Of a DNA stretch of 64,000 nucleotides, positions 13,175 to 23,864 are shown one piece after another (position 1 is the first letter of the stretch; each line of letters begins with the position of its first letter). The translations under genes and the position numbers were made by a program. Below the pieces are notes generated by a model, which saw only the letters and a list, made by a program, of their open reading frames with translations, was not told where the DNA came from and ran no database searches. Source of the stretch: Megalobrama amblycephala (taxonomy: Eukaryota > Chordata > Actinopteri > Cypriniformes > Xenocyprididae); NCBI RefSeq assembly GCF_018812025.1, contig NC_063044.1:44297330-44361329 (forward strand). The letters are read 5' to 3'.

Positions 13175-13941
13175 TTAAACGGCTAGTTCACCGCAAAAAT
13201 GAAAATTTGATGTTTATCTGCTTACCCCCAGGGCATCCAAGACGTAGGTGACTTTGTTTCTTCAGTAGAACACAAATGATGATTTTTAACTCCAACCGTT
13301 GCCATCTGTCAGTCGTATAATGCTTGGTCAATAGGAACTTCGTCTATAAGAGTAAAAAAAAAAACTTGCACAGACAAATCCAAATTAAACCCTGCGGGTC
13401 GTGACGACACATTGATGTCCTAAGACATGAAACGATCGGTTTGTGCGAGAAACCGAACAGGATTTATATTAATTTTTTACCTCTAAATACACCACTATAT
13501 CCAACTGCCCTGCACATCCGGTTAGTGATGTGCACTCACTCATTGAATCAAAGCGCGAGACATCACTTCCGTCATCAGAACGCGTTTTCTGATCTCACTA
13601 ACCGGATGCGCAGGGCAGTTGGACATAGTGGTGTTTTAGAGGTAAAAAATAATATAAATACTGTTTGGTTTCTCGCACAAACCGATTCGTTTCGTGTCTC
13701 AGGACATCAATGTGTCGTCACGAGCCACAGAGTTTAATTTGGATTTGTCTGTGCATGTTTTTTTAACTCTTATAGACGAAGTTCCCATTGACACGCATTA
13801 TACGACTGACAGACGGCAACGGCTGGAGTTAAAAATCATCATTTGTGTTCTACTAAAGAAACAGTAACCTACATCTTGGATGCCCTGACGGTAAGCAGAT
13901 AAAACATCAAATTTTCATTTTTGGGTGAACTATCCCTTTAA
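13175..13941. mobile_element. 767-bp TTAA-flanked near-palindrome
   Basis: TTAA flanks both ends and the arms pair along about 350 bp (for example CATCCGGTTAGTGA against TCACTAACCGGATG), leaving a spacer of roughly 66 bases near 13530-13595. The ends match the GGTGAACTATCCCTTTAA family. The open frame at 13441-13737 is simply the palindrome centre. Confidence 0.75.
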
Positions 13942-15617
13942 AAATGCCTTCATAAAGGTATCCATTATGAACCTCAATGTTTTACGTCATGCTTTTCGGT
14001 GGCACGCTTATCATAACACAGCAGGACTTGTCGACCCCAACACACATGGATCTAGTTTCTTCCAACACACAGGAAAAATGACCTCCGGTCAGCAGGACAG
14101 GATGAAAGCTGATGGTCCTGTTTTACAGTACCTCCCTTGCATTTGGATAAGGAAATGAGGCCTGCCAGGCATTTGATTCATTTTTGAGAGAGGTTTTTTC
14201 CCCTTACACCACTGGTGTTTTGATTGGATATGTGATACTGTACATTAGGCTCATAACATACAGTTGTTTTGAGCTGGTTTACTTTTTCTCATGAGCCAGA
14301 GGACAGAATGACTATTTTTCTCATGTCTCATCTTCAGAGGGGGCTTTTTTTTAAAGCTGTGCCCAGATGATGTCATTTCCTGTCATTTCAAAGTGTGGCT
14401 GGATTAAAATGGAATCCTACTTCATGCAGGGCAATGTGTGCAATGTATGCATGCGTCAGACACAAACAACAAAACTGAAGTAGCAGTTCACACACACATA
14501 AAGTCCCTGGGGCAGGATTGTGATTGTGTAAAATGATTGTGAATGGGTGTTAAACAGGAAGAGATATTGTCTGTTTTGTTCCTTTTAGTTCAGGCAACAA
14601 TATGCTTGGCACAAAATAGAAGTATACACATATGAATCATTATAGTTTGATATACAACAGGATTAATAGCTCTTAAGTTTTGTCCTCAAACAACCTTTTC
14701 ATGCACAGGCAGGAAGTGAATGATTACAGACATATTTTATTGTTTAGTCCATTATAGTCGCTCTGAGCTTTTAGACTGCATAAAGTACAATATAAAAACC
14801 ATACAGTCCACTACAGCCAAACCAAGCACATGATCTCTTACATAAGAATCTTCTGCTCTATGTGGTGCATGTGTATTTTTGACAGGGTAAGCTGGCTAGA
14901 CATATTTGATGAGAGCTCCAATGGTGTCGTACTTTGAAAAACAAACCTCAGTCTATCTGTGGTTTCAGAAACTATTTAGAGTATCCAAAAGATCCAGATC
15001 ACAAAATGCACTGAAATGCCTGCATCAAATACATTTAAGAAAAATCCATTCCTGTAAAGGTGAACAGCATTTTTCTGAAGATTTTCAAATACACTTTCTG
15101 TCCTTGTCTGTACAATACTCATTCCCATGTGTAATGGGGTGGTTGGCACATTTCTGTACAATTGCTAAGATAAAAGTAGCATTTAGCCCCTGGTTATGCA
15201 GCTGCTAGGAATATGCTAGTATGATCTTGTTGAATGTTGGTTGATTACTGTTTTAGTACAAGCTTTAGTACAAGTTTTTATGTTATGTAGGCTTTGGGTT
15301 AATGGCTTGTTCACACCAAGAGCAATAACTATAATGATAAAACAGCACAGAGGAACAATGTCATTACATTTTTTTTTTTTTTTTCAGCTGATGAACAATA
15401 AAAACATTGAAAGCCCATCAATCCATGCTGCTTTAAAAAGCTTGAGCATTCTCTGATGTATTTTTATCCATTTTAATATTTAGCAGACAAAATCATAGGT
15501 CTGTTCAAAAAGCAAGAGCCTGTCTCCTCGAGTGCGCTCCAAAGTATGTGCAATAGCAAGCAGCACTAACTAAAATTAAAGTGGGTGATTTGATAGCTGT
15601 TTGGTCCAGAAATTAAC
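13942..15617. other. intron sequence without recognised features
   Basis: Moderately AT-rich and apparently single-copy. Short open frames on both strands show no coding signs. T17 run at about 15369. Confidence 0.45.
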
Positions 15618-16576
15618 TTAAAGGCATAATATGTAAGATTTTTGGATTAAAATATCCAAAAACCACTAGAACACAAGTCAATATTTTGTTGACTTACTAC
15701 GTACATTATCTCAAATGTTTCCAAGAATGTTTAAATCCAGAGAATTAAGCAATTTTAACCAGTATACCGTTACCCTCTGGTTTTATTTTGTAGAAACCAT
15801 GAAAACACCAAAGACACTTTAATATATTATGTTTTATTATACGGGTCATCTCGTTTACTTGATCTACTGAGAATACCATGTGTTACCATGCCTTAATATC
15901 GTTCTAGCTTACTGCAGTGTGCAACAGTGTCTCATAGCAGCCGCCGAGTGAACGCACAGAGTAGCATTATAACAAATTTCAACACACAAATGTATCTAAT
16001 ATGATAAAACAGTGCTGCGTTACCCCACATACGCATGACCGGAAGAAGCGGAAACGCTCGTCTGCGGCATAATAAAAGCTCCACTGCTCTCAAGACGAGT
16101 GTCACGCTCGTCTCTCATTAGCAATCGCTTCAACGGCCTCGTTCAACTCCAACGGCTTTCAGCCACGCCCTGCTTCATATGACAGTAATGTTAATACATC
16201 TTTAATACATTAGCTCAGGGGTAGGCAAGTTCGGTCCTAGAGAGCCGCTGTCTTGCTGAGTTTAGCTCCAACCTTAATCAAACACACCTGAACAAGCTAA
16301 TCAAGCTCTTTAGGATTACTAAGGCTATAGGCAGCTGAAGGTTTTTTGAGGATTGGAGCTAAACTCTGCAGGACAGCGGCTCTCTAGGACCGAACTTGCC
16401 GACCCCTGCATTAGCTCATCCATTAATATGATTTCTGTCCACATTCCGTCAGATTCTTTTCCACCGGCTGTAGGACAACACCTCCCATGATTCGGCAAAA
16501 TCAAGGCGTCATCAAGCTACGCCTTTGTTTTGAATAAGCGACCTCTAGTGAAGAAATTCACATAGCGTCCCTTTAA
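15618..16576. mobile_element. TTAA-flanked element (AAAGGCATAATATGTAAG family), host of an hAT MITE
   Basis: It begins TTAAAGGCATAATATGTAAG and ends CACATAGCGTCCCTTTAA. Related starts occur at 30927 (TTAAAGGCGCACTGTGTAC) and 63634 (TTAAAGGTACACTATGAAAC). The 193-bp element at 16216 is inserted in it. Confidence 0.6.
16216..16408. mobile_element. 193-bp hAT-type MITE with 8-bp target duplication
   Basis: The ends are CAGGGGTAGGCAAGTTCGG and CCGAACTTGCCGACCCCTG, with inverted arms of about 57 bp. CATTAGCT occurs directly on both sides (16208-16215 and 16409-16416). An 8-bp duplication and CAGGGGT ends are characteristic of hAT transposons. Confidence 0.85.
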
Positions 16577-17447
16577 CAGTTCAACTATAATCTTAAGAGC
16601 AATCTGTCGTAATTATCAGTCACATCTTCCTAGCCGGAAAAAAAAGACTTTAGTAGCAGCTCGACACCATAATGCCAGAGAATCGGAGGTTTTTGAGGTA
16701 TGTGTCGACAAAAACAACAGGATACAAACAGATAGTGTAATTCTGCTGTAATGATATGTTTGGCCTTGCTGATCTGCGAGAGTTGGAAGCTGTGTGACGC
16801 AGCCCCGGGCTGTGGTGGGAAATGGGCCGCACAAAAACACATAAGAGTCTTCTCTCTCTCCCACAGTACACACAGCTGCAGCTTTGAGTAAACATGTACA
16901 TACAAACTCACACAGATGCGTTTGCTCTCACACAACCCTATGCTCAAACACATGCACATCTATGGAAGCAAGAGTTTGTGTTTGGTTGTACGTATGCATA
17001 ACTGCTCATCAATTAGTTGTCCAGAAATTAGCCAACTAATCTACAGGTTGAGGTTTGGCTCAATATACAGGTGAGAAACAAACATCTGCGTATCTTCACT
17101 GCCAGATTCAACATGGTGCAAAAAACAGTCATGTCCCACTTGCTTACAGTTTCTGTTAGCCTCCGGGTAACAGTTGATTAGTTTCAGGGCGGTTTGCAAG
17201 AATTTTGGCTTGTATGTTAACAGTCAAAATGAACTTCAACTCAAATGTCAGCACCACCAGTGTAGTTTACTGGGTTAACATTTTCACTTAATTACAGGTA
17301 ACTGTGCAAAAATATAGACATGCACATGCAGCAACAGTCTGATGTACAATAGTCAATGGAAACAGAACAAGTGCAACTGAAGTCATGCGATTCACGAATA
17401 GTTGTTAACCCAGTTGGAAAATAATTTTTAGGCAAATTTTTAGGAAA
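16577..17447. other. intron sequence without recognised features
   Basis: Overlapping minus-strand open frames at 16616-16959 look Cys-rich by chance (CA/TG-rich DNA). No splice-bounded exon seen. Confidence 0.45.
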
Positions 17448-17482
17448 ATGGTAGATGGTCTAAGGTGGTCATTAGCTGGTCA
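17448..17482. repeat. left arm of a split fold-back element surrounding the DIRS insertion
   Basis: ATGGTAGATGGTCTAAGG...AGCTGGTC is matched in reverse complement by GACCAGCTAAAACCATCTACCAT at 24181-24203. The two arms are now 6.7 kb apart because a MITE, an LTR-like segment and the DIRS element lie between them. Confidence 0.5.
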
Positions 17483-17510
17483 GTTGCAGCAACAAACCAA
17501 CTACCAGCTG

Positions 17511-18295
17511 GTTCACCCAATATGAAAATGACATAATTTACTCACATTCATGTTGTTATGTTCTTCTGTGGAACATATTAGAAGGTATTTTGATAAATGT
17601 CCATACAATATGGGCACCAAAACTGTTTAGGTATTGTGGTAGAATTTATCCTCTACCACGTCTACTGGCGACAACTTGCTTCGAGTCGGACAACGTCTTG
17701 CCCCCTATGAACACTAACACTTGGGAATAAGATCTTTAGTGTTCCACTAACCTGCTGCACAGCAGTAATCAGACAAGACTCCAGACAATGCCTTCAGTAT
17801 GATTTTATCACAACCGGGAGGATCTCGGACCAATTTCAGAGAAAATCTCCCAATCAAGAGGGTACAACAGTTTTTATAGAAAAGGAACATGGTAAAGGTG
17901 ACACAATTCATTACATCATTTTCCTCCAACTTGATTGGTTCAACATATGTATAATTCTTTGTTACTAGGTAGGAGTAAATCTCGATCATGAGGTTGGACA
18001 TAAATAACAAAACTGGACCACCTGTCTAGTTTTATTTCTCCTTTTGTTATTTTTAGACACACAGTAGCCTAATTCTGGCCCAAGTGTTAGACATTCAGTA
18101 TCAAAAACCCATATAAATGTTATCCCTGTAAGGAAAGAAATGTTAGTTATGATTAATTAAAAATTAAAGTTAAAATTAAATTTTCTTTCACACTATCAAC
18201 ATTCTTCAAAATAACTTAAAGAAAGAAAGAAAGTCATACAGATTTGGAACGACATGAGGGTGAGTAATTGATTTTTAGGTGAACTAACCCTTTAC
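17511..18295 (+). mobile_element. TTAA-type fold-back MITE (Angel-like), split by an LTR-like segment
   Basis: The left end (GGTTCACCCAATATGAAAATG) and the right end (ACATGAGGGTGAGTAATTG...GGTGAACTAACCCTTTA) are the terminal sequences of the abundant cyprinid GGTGAACTATCCCTTTAA family, which I think is Angel or a relative. The two halves are separated at 17635-18192 by unrelated sequence. Confidence 0.6.
17635..18192. mobile_element. candidate solo LTR (TG...CA) inside the MITE
   Basis: A 558-bp segment begins TGTGGTAGAATTTATCC and ends TTTCTTTCACA, and it interrupts the MITE. Flanks are GTAT and CTAT, so a clean duplication is not seen. No coding sequence is present. An unrelated non-autonomous element is the alternative. 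Confidence 0.35.
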
Positions 18296-18307
18296 GACAA
18301 CCAAGTT

Positions 18308-18552
18308 TCCCTTTCGATACTTCACTCGTACTGCGTATGGGGAAAGGTCTCCCTTTTTCCCCGCTGCTGAAGCCTTTTTCAATAACGCAGTGTAACTGCA
18401 CCGTCATTGGTTCACTCATAGACAAGTTGTTGAACCAATGGCGGCGCGGCATAGCTGCGCGGCCTATGGCGACAAAGCGCGCGAATATTCCCGCCGAAAT
18501 GGGCGGGGTATAGGGCTATATAAGCAGGCGTTTCGCCATAGGATTTCAGTGT
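18308..18552 (+). repeat. left inverted terminal repeat of the DIRS element
   Basis: Positions 18328-18552 are the reverse complement of 23865-24089, with no mismatch seen by eye over 225 bp. The outer 20 bases (CCCTTTCGATACTTCACTC) differ from the right end, as is typical of DIRS elements whose two outer ends are distinct. It carries the promoter. Confidence 0.93.
18517..18523 (+). promoter_or_regulatory. TATA box in the left inverted repeat of the DIRS element
   Basis: CTATATAAGCAGG in a GC-rich context lies about 415 bases before the gag ATG. The same motif occurs in the right repeat pointing inward (about 23894-23900 on the minus strand), so antisense transcription from the right end is possible. 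Confidence 0.55.
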
Positions 18553-18938
18553 TTTCTCCTTCAGCGACGACATCTACTTCTCTTCGCTGATCTCCGCCTG
18601 AAGCCGAAGAAGCTCGCCGCCTTCTGCTCTCGCCGCCGTCTGAAGAGGCTCCCGCAGCGGACTCGCCTGGACTCGCCGGTGGAAGAAAGCGCCGGCGCCC
18701 TCGCGGACTGCAGCTTCTAGCGCCGTCGCCGAGCCGCCGCCTCCCGCTTCCCGCTTCCGGCCGCTTCCTGTGCGTCCCCTGCCGCCATCCGGCGCGCCGC
18801 CTGAGAGCTTCATCCGCGGCTTAAACGCCGCTCTAAAAGAGCGATTTTCAGCGGTTTTCACCGCTCTAAGAGCTTCCGCGGCCCTCGCCGCTCTAAAGAG
18901 CCACCCAATTGCCGTTTTCACGGCAGCGGCGTCTCACG

Positions 18939-20434
18939 ATGCCCCGCCACTCATGTGGTACTTGCAGGGCCCCCCTGCACGACGACGATGGACACAGCGA
19001 GTGTGTCGCTTGCCTGGGCAAGCCCCACGCAGACGGCGCGCTCGCTGGAGACTCATGCCCGCACTGCGAGTGTATGAGTCTCGCTTCCCTGCGCTCGCGG
19101 GTCGCCTTCTTCACTGAGGGCGATCTCGCCGCTCGCGCCCTCCCGTCTCCTTCCTCCCGCGAGCCGGCGAGGAAAAGACAGCGGGGTAGAGCGACTCAGC
19201 GCCAGGAGTTGAGCGAGCTCACGCCGGCCCAGCCCCCGCGTGCCTCGCCCTCTCCTCCCAGGGAACTCTCTCCCGTTCTGTTCTCTCGCCCTGAGCAGCG
19301 TCCCTCCGCAGAAGCGAGTGACCTCGTCTCATTCGGGGAACAGACGACGAACAAGACGACTCCATGTCTCTTGCGGCTTCCGAAGCGGAAGGATGGGCTG
19401 GCGAGCCGGAAGACCCCGCTCCACCGCCTCCCTTGGAACCCATCGAGCATGGCCAGGGCATGGATGCCGAGCTCTTCCGCATCCTGTCTAGGGCCGTTGA
19501 AGAGCTGGACCTCGAGTGGGCCCCTCCAGAGGAGCCGTCTCGCAGCCGCCTGGACGAATGGTTTCTGCCAGGCCGCCGCCAAGCACCTCGCCAGCGTTCA
19601 GCGCCCTTCTTTCCTGAGGTCCACGAAGAGCTGACGAAGTCGTGGCGCGCTCCTTACTCTGCCCGCCTCCACACTACGCACCGCTCCGCCCTCACCGCCG
19701 TCGACGGCGCCGAGGAGAAGGGATACGAGCACTTGCCACCCCTAGATGAAGCGGTGGCTGCTCACCTCTGTCCTCCCGCGGCTGTGGGTTGGAAGACGAA
19801 GAGGGCCCTTCCTTCCAAGCCCTGTCGGACCACCTCTACTCTGGCTGGACGGGCTTACACCTCGGCGGGCCAAGCTGCCTCTGCGCTCCACACCATGGCC
19901 ATATTTCAAGTATTCCAGGCCAAACTCCTCCGCTCTCTGGATGAGTCTGGAATCGACGCGCCAGCCTTCAAAGATCTCCGCAGCGCCACGGATCTTGCCC
20001 TGCGAGCTACGAAGGCTACGGCCCAGGCCATCGGTCGTTCCATGGCCAGCCTGGTCGTGTTGGAGCGCCACCTGTGGCTCAACCTAACGGAGATCAAAGA
20101 CCTAGACAAGACGGCCTTCTTAGACGCCCCGGTCTCGCCTTCTGGTCTCTTCGGGCCTGCAGTGGATGGCTTCACTGAGCGCTTTACTGCCGCGCAGAAA
20201 TCGTCTCAGGCTATGAGGCATTTCTTGCCTAAGCGCTCCAGCTCCGCTTCTGCGTCTAGCCGCCCCAGGACTGCGCCGGCTCAGCAGAACAAACCAGCCC
20301 CACCTGCAAAACAGGCAGCGCCGCCCCAGGAGCATCGCCAGCGCTCGCGCCCTGCGAAGCGCCCTCCCTTCCCGAGGCGCCAGGGACCCCGGCCCAGGAT
20401 TGTGCTGGACCCGGTGCCTCCGAAGTCGTCCTGA
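18939..20434 (+). pseudogene. DIRS gag-like ORF with one frameshift
   Basis: The first good ATG (ACGATGCCCCGC) opens a frame beginning MPRHSCGTC. It has three CxxC pairs (CGTC, CVAC, CPHC) within about 50 residues, a likely zinc-binding head, then a Ser/Pro/Arg-rich linker. Near the G run at 19335-19338 the reading moves to another frame, which continues (MSLAASEAEGWAGEP...) through an acidic region and a helical core (EEKGYEHLPPLDEAVAAHL, DLRSATDLALRATKATAQAI) to a basic Arg/Pro-rich tail and a stop at 20432-20434. One base appears to be missing. The product would be the nucleocapsid-like protein that packages the element RNA. Minus-strand frames over this GC-rich region are shadows. Confidence 0.8.
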
Positions 20435-20453
20435 TTCGTCGGACAGGAAGAGG

Positions 20454-22582
20454 ATGGGGGACCGTCCCGTTATGACCGGACCACCCCAAAAGCTCCCACG
20501 AGTAATTTCCCCTCCGCCTCGTTTATTTCCGGGCGTGGGAAACAAACTCCAAGTGACAGCTGGGCCCACACCTGTTGCGCCCACTCCAAACGCCGTTTTC
20601 ACGGCGAACAAATTTTTACCTCATCACAAAAAGAGCAAATTTCCTCTTCCACCCCTCGCGGTGTACGACCCTCTCAACGACGGTCTGTCACCCAACATTA
20701 TTCAACCCCTAGCCACTCGGGCCGAGGCCTGGCAGGCCATCCCCGGTGTGTCAGAATGGGTCATGGGGATCGTAAACCAGGGCTACTCGCTCCAGTTTGC
20801 ACGACGGCCCCCCCGCTTCGCTGGGGTGCTTCAAACATCGGTCAATCCGGACGACGCTCATGTCCTCCGGGCCGAAGTCATGTCGTTGCTGGAAAAAGGA
20901 GCTGTGGAAATGGTTCCTCCGTCAGAGAGCGAGACAGGCTTTTACAGCCGCTACTTTCTGGTCCCCAAAAAGGATGGCGGTCTCAGACCCATCCTAGACC
21001 TCAGGCTTTTGAATCACTCCCTCATGAGACGGAAGTTCAAAATGCTGACGCTGAAGCAGATCCTCGCGCACATTTGCCCCGAGGACTGGTTCTGCTCGCT
21101 GGACCTGAAGGATGCGTATTTTCACATCCAGATAGCCCCCGTCACAGACGATTCTTGAGATTCGCATACGAAGGGGTGGCATACCAATATACGGTCCTGC
21201 CCTTCGGGCTGTCTCTGGCTCCCCGCACTTTCACCAAGTGCATGGACGCGGCGCTTTCCCCTCTGAGACAGATGGGAATCCGGGTTCTGAATTATCTCGA
21301 CGACTGGCTCATCTTAGCCCGTTCGCGAGACGAGCTGGAACGCCACAGATCCGTGCTCCTCAGCCATCTACAATGCCTGGGTCTCAGGGTCAACTTAGCC
21401 AAGAGCTCGCTATGCCCCACTCAACGAATCTCGTTTCTGGGAGCAGTTTTCGACTCGGTCCGTATGACGGCAGTAGTCTCGCCAGAGCGCGCCCTGGCAA
21501 TTCAGCAGCTCACGGCATCTGTCACGAACAAAGCCTATCTCCCTCTGAAGTTTTTCCAGAGGCTGCTAGGGCTGATGGCTTCCGCCTCCCCGGTGCTGCA
21601 GCTAGGCCTTCTTCGGATGCGGCCTCTTCAGTACTGGTTGAAGTTCCGGGTTCCTCCCAGCGCATGGCGGCACGGCCGCCTATGTCTCAAGGTCAATCGG
21701 GCCTGTCTTCTAGCCCTGAAACCTTGGATGGATCCAGTATGGTTCCAGCGCGGAGTCCCTTTACAGGCGGTCTCACGGAGGACGGTGCTCTCAACAGACG
21801 CCTCCAACTTGGGCTGGGGCGCTGTGTGCGAGGGCAGACCGGCCTTCGGCTCGTGGAGCCACGAGGAAAGCCATCTACACATCAACTGTCTAGAGATGCT
21901 AGCAGTGATGAAAGCCCTTCAGTTCTTTCAGGCTTACTTGACGGGACGTCATGTTCTAGTTCGGTCAGACAGTATGACGGTGGTGTCATACCTGAACCAC
22001 CAAGGCGGTCTTTCGTCCAGCCGCTTATGCGCTCTGGCGAAACGTCTGCTGGAATGGGCTCTTCCGAGGCTTCAGTCGCTCAGAGCGACTCATGTTCCTG
22101 GCAGGAACAATCTGGGTGCGGACATGTTGTCACGGAGCAACATCCCCTCCGACGAGTGGATGCTCCACCCCCAAGTGGTCCTCACGATCTGGGAGTTCTT
22201 CGGGAAGGCAGAGGTAGACCTCTTCGCCTCAGAAGACAACTCTCATTGCCCAACATTTTTCTCGAAGGAAGTAGATGCTCTGGCCCACACATGGCCCAGC
22301 ACGCTCCTTTATGCTTTCCCTCCGATCGCACTGATCCCCCAGGTCATCAGGCGTATCAGAGAAGACCAGCACAGAGTCCTTCTGGTGGCCCCGCTCTGGA
22401 GGAACCAGGTTTGGTCCTCAGAGCTATTCAGGCTCTCTCTAAGAGCCCCGTGGCCGATTCCCCTGAGACGGGACCTCCTCTCTCAGGCAAACAGAACAAT
22501 TTGGCACCCACAGCCGCAGCTCTGGGCTCTGCACCTCTGGTCCCTCGATGGGAGCCGACTAGCCTCCCCGAGGACGTCCTAA
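20454..22582 (+). pseudogene. DIRS pol: reverse transcriptase, RNase H and Dam-like methyltransferase region, with one frameshift
   Basis: From the ATG at 20454 the frame runs through RT motifs YFLVPKKDGGLRPILDLRLLN (shown by FLVPKKDGG and LRPILDLR) and SLDLKDAYFHI, then breaks at a C5 run (21136-21140). Reading continues in the next frame with LPFGLSLAPRTF and the catalytic YLDDW box (about 21292-21306). RNase H follows: STDAS, CLEML, RSDSM and ADMLSR supply the acidic residues. After that comes a DLFAS...YAFPP region typical of the Dam-like methyltransferase domain in DIRS elements. The stop is at 22580-22582. It overlaps the recombinase frame by about 290 bases. Apart from the single missing base the region looks well preserved. 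Confidence 0.85.
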
Positions 22583-23550
22583 ATACCATTTCTCAGGCTA
22601 GAGCCCCGTCTACGAGGCGCCTCTACGACCAGAAGTGGTCAGTCTTTGTTGATTGGTGTTCAACACGCAACATAGACCCTGTGGAGAGTGACGTATCTTC
22701 CATACTGTCTTTCCTCCAAGAACGCTTGGAAATGGGGCGCTCCCCTTCCACGCTTAAGGTTTACGTAGCAGCCATTGCAGCGTTCCACGCTCCTATTGCT
22801 GGCCAATCAGTGGGACGAAACGGGCTTGTGATCCGTTTTTTGAGAGGTGCTAGGCGTTTGAATCCTCCTCGCCCTCTCACTATTCCCTCCTGGGACCTCT
22901 CGTTGGTCCTCAGGGCCTTGAAAGGAGCCCCATTTGAACCAATGGGTTCAGCCGACCTCAGGCCCCTAACGCTAAAAACCGCTCTGCTACTAGCACTAGC
23001 ATCGGTAAAGCGTGTTGGCGATTTGCAGGCCCTCTCCGTGAACCCTGCATGCCTCGAATTCGGGCCTGGTGACTCTAAGGTCGTTCTGAAACCTAGGCAT
23101 GGCTACGTCCCTAAAGTGCTCTCAACTCCGTTTAGAGCTCAGGTCATCTCGCTCTCTGCTCTTCCTCCCTCGGCGGACGAACCAGAGCTGCAGCTACTCT
23201 GCCCAGTCAGGGCATTGAGGACCTACATAGACCGATCACAGTCTTTCAGACAGTCGGATCAGCTCTTTGTTTGTTTTGGCGGCCGCACCAAAGGGTCTCC
23301 GGTCTCGAAACAACGCATTTCCCGTTGGATAGTGGATGCTATTAACCTGTGCTACTCCTCACTGGGCACTAATTGCCCCATAGGAGTCAGGGCCCACTCC
23401 ACTAGAGGAATGGCTTCCTCGTGGGCTTGGTCCAACGGAGTTTCCATCCAAGACATCTGTGAGGCGGCCGGCTGGTCTTCGCCGTCCACCTTTGTCAGGT
23501 TCTATCACCTCGATGTCCCGACCTTACAAGCTCGGGTCCTGTCGGTGTGA
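22291..23550 (+). CDS. DIRS tyrosine recombinase
   Basis: The frame is open from 21238, but the first ATG close to the domain is at 22291, giving about 419 residues; the true start, or ribosomal frameshift from pol, is not determined. The N-terminal SAM-like part (STRRLYDQKWSVFVDWC, STLKVYVAAIAAFH) is followed by the catalytic domain: the first Arg in VKRVGDLQAL (about 23005), the HSTR box (HxxR, about 23394), and GWSSPSTFVRFYHLD, where Trp/His-position and nucleophile Tyr are present (about 23470-23510). These residues define the phage-integrase family. It would integrate the circular DNA intermediate. No stop or frameshift is seen, so this is the only intact frame of the element. Confidence 0.85.
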   Translation: MAQHAPLCFPSDRTDPPGHQAYQRRPAQSPSGGPALEEPGLVLRAIQALSKSPVADSPETGPPLSGKQNNLAPTAAALGSAPLVPRWEPTSLPEDVLNTISQARAPSTRRLYDQKWSVFVDWCSTRNIDPVESDVSSILSFLQERLEMGRSPSTLKVYVAAIAAFHAPIAGQSVGRNGLVIRFLRGARRLNPPRPLTIPSWDLSLVLRALKGAPFEPMGSADLRPLTLKTALLLALASVKRVGDLQALSVNPACLEFGPGDSKVVLKPRHGYVPKVLSTPFRAQVISLSALPPSADEPELQLLCPVRALRTYIDRSQSFRQSDQLFVCFGGRTKGSPVSKQRISRWIVDAINLCYSSLGTNCPIGVRAHSTRGMASSWAWSNGVSIQDICEAAGWSSPSTFVRFYHLDVPTLQARVLSV

Positions 23551-23719
23551 TTAGCGGCCTCCAACAAGTCCCGCTTCACGCCACCATAGGAAGTATCTTC
23601 CTTCAGTGTAACCATGGGTTCGGTTAGGCTTTGCCTCCGCTTGTCCTTTTGGCCCCCCTCTGGGTTGGCCAAATGCAAGCTATATCGTTCCCAGCCGTGG
23701 CACGGCGTGGTTGAATTCG
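23551..23719 (+). other. 3' untranslated spacer of the DIRS element
   Basis: This non-coding stretch sits between the recombinase stop and the internal complementary region. Open frames on the minus strand here have no recognisable product. Confidence 0.6.
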
Positions 23720-23813
23720 TTCCCCATACGCAGTACGAGTGAAGTATCGAAAGGGAACGTACTCGGTTACTAACGTAACCTCGGTTCCCTGAGATACGGA
23801 ACGAGTACTGCGT
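23720..23813 (+). repeat. internal complementary region of the DIRS element
   Basis: The first half (23720-23755) is the reverse complement of the left outer end of the element (18308-18343). The second half (23759-23813) is the reverse complement of the right outer end (24081-24135). AAC at 23756-23758 joins them, matching the GTT at both borders. In DIRS1-type replication this segment bridges the two ends to form a circle (known mechanism). Confidence 0.92.
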
Positions 23814-23864
23814 CACTTGCCGTGCCACGAGGCTGCGGCTCAGGGTCGTCGCTTCAGTCGATTG

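Noticed and set aside
13441..13737. 98-codon plus-strand frame
   Set aside because: It spans the centre of a palindrome, where both arms read open by symmetry.
16616..16959. Overlapping Cys-rich minus-strand frames
   Set aside because: CA/TG-rich DNA produces Cys and Val codons by chance; there is no splice-bounded exon or family match.
18574..18921. 115-codon minus-strand frame in the DIRS leader
   Set aside because: It is antisense to GC-rich leader sequence with low stop frequency and has no recognisable domain.
19196..20611. Several minus-strand and alternative plus-strand frames of 77-163 codons over gag
   Set aside because: They are shadows of the GC-rich gag frame, which alone carries the CxxC head and helical core.
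20756..21138. Upstream part of the pol frame before the RT frameshift point, read in the later frame
   Set aside because: Only the frame starting near 20454 carries RT motifs before 21136; the other frame is meaningful only after it.
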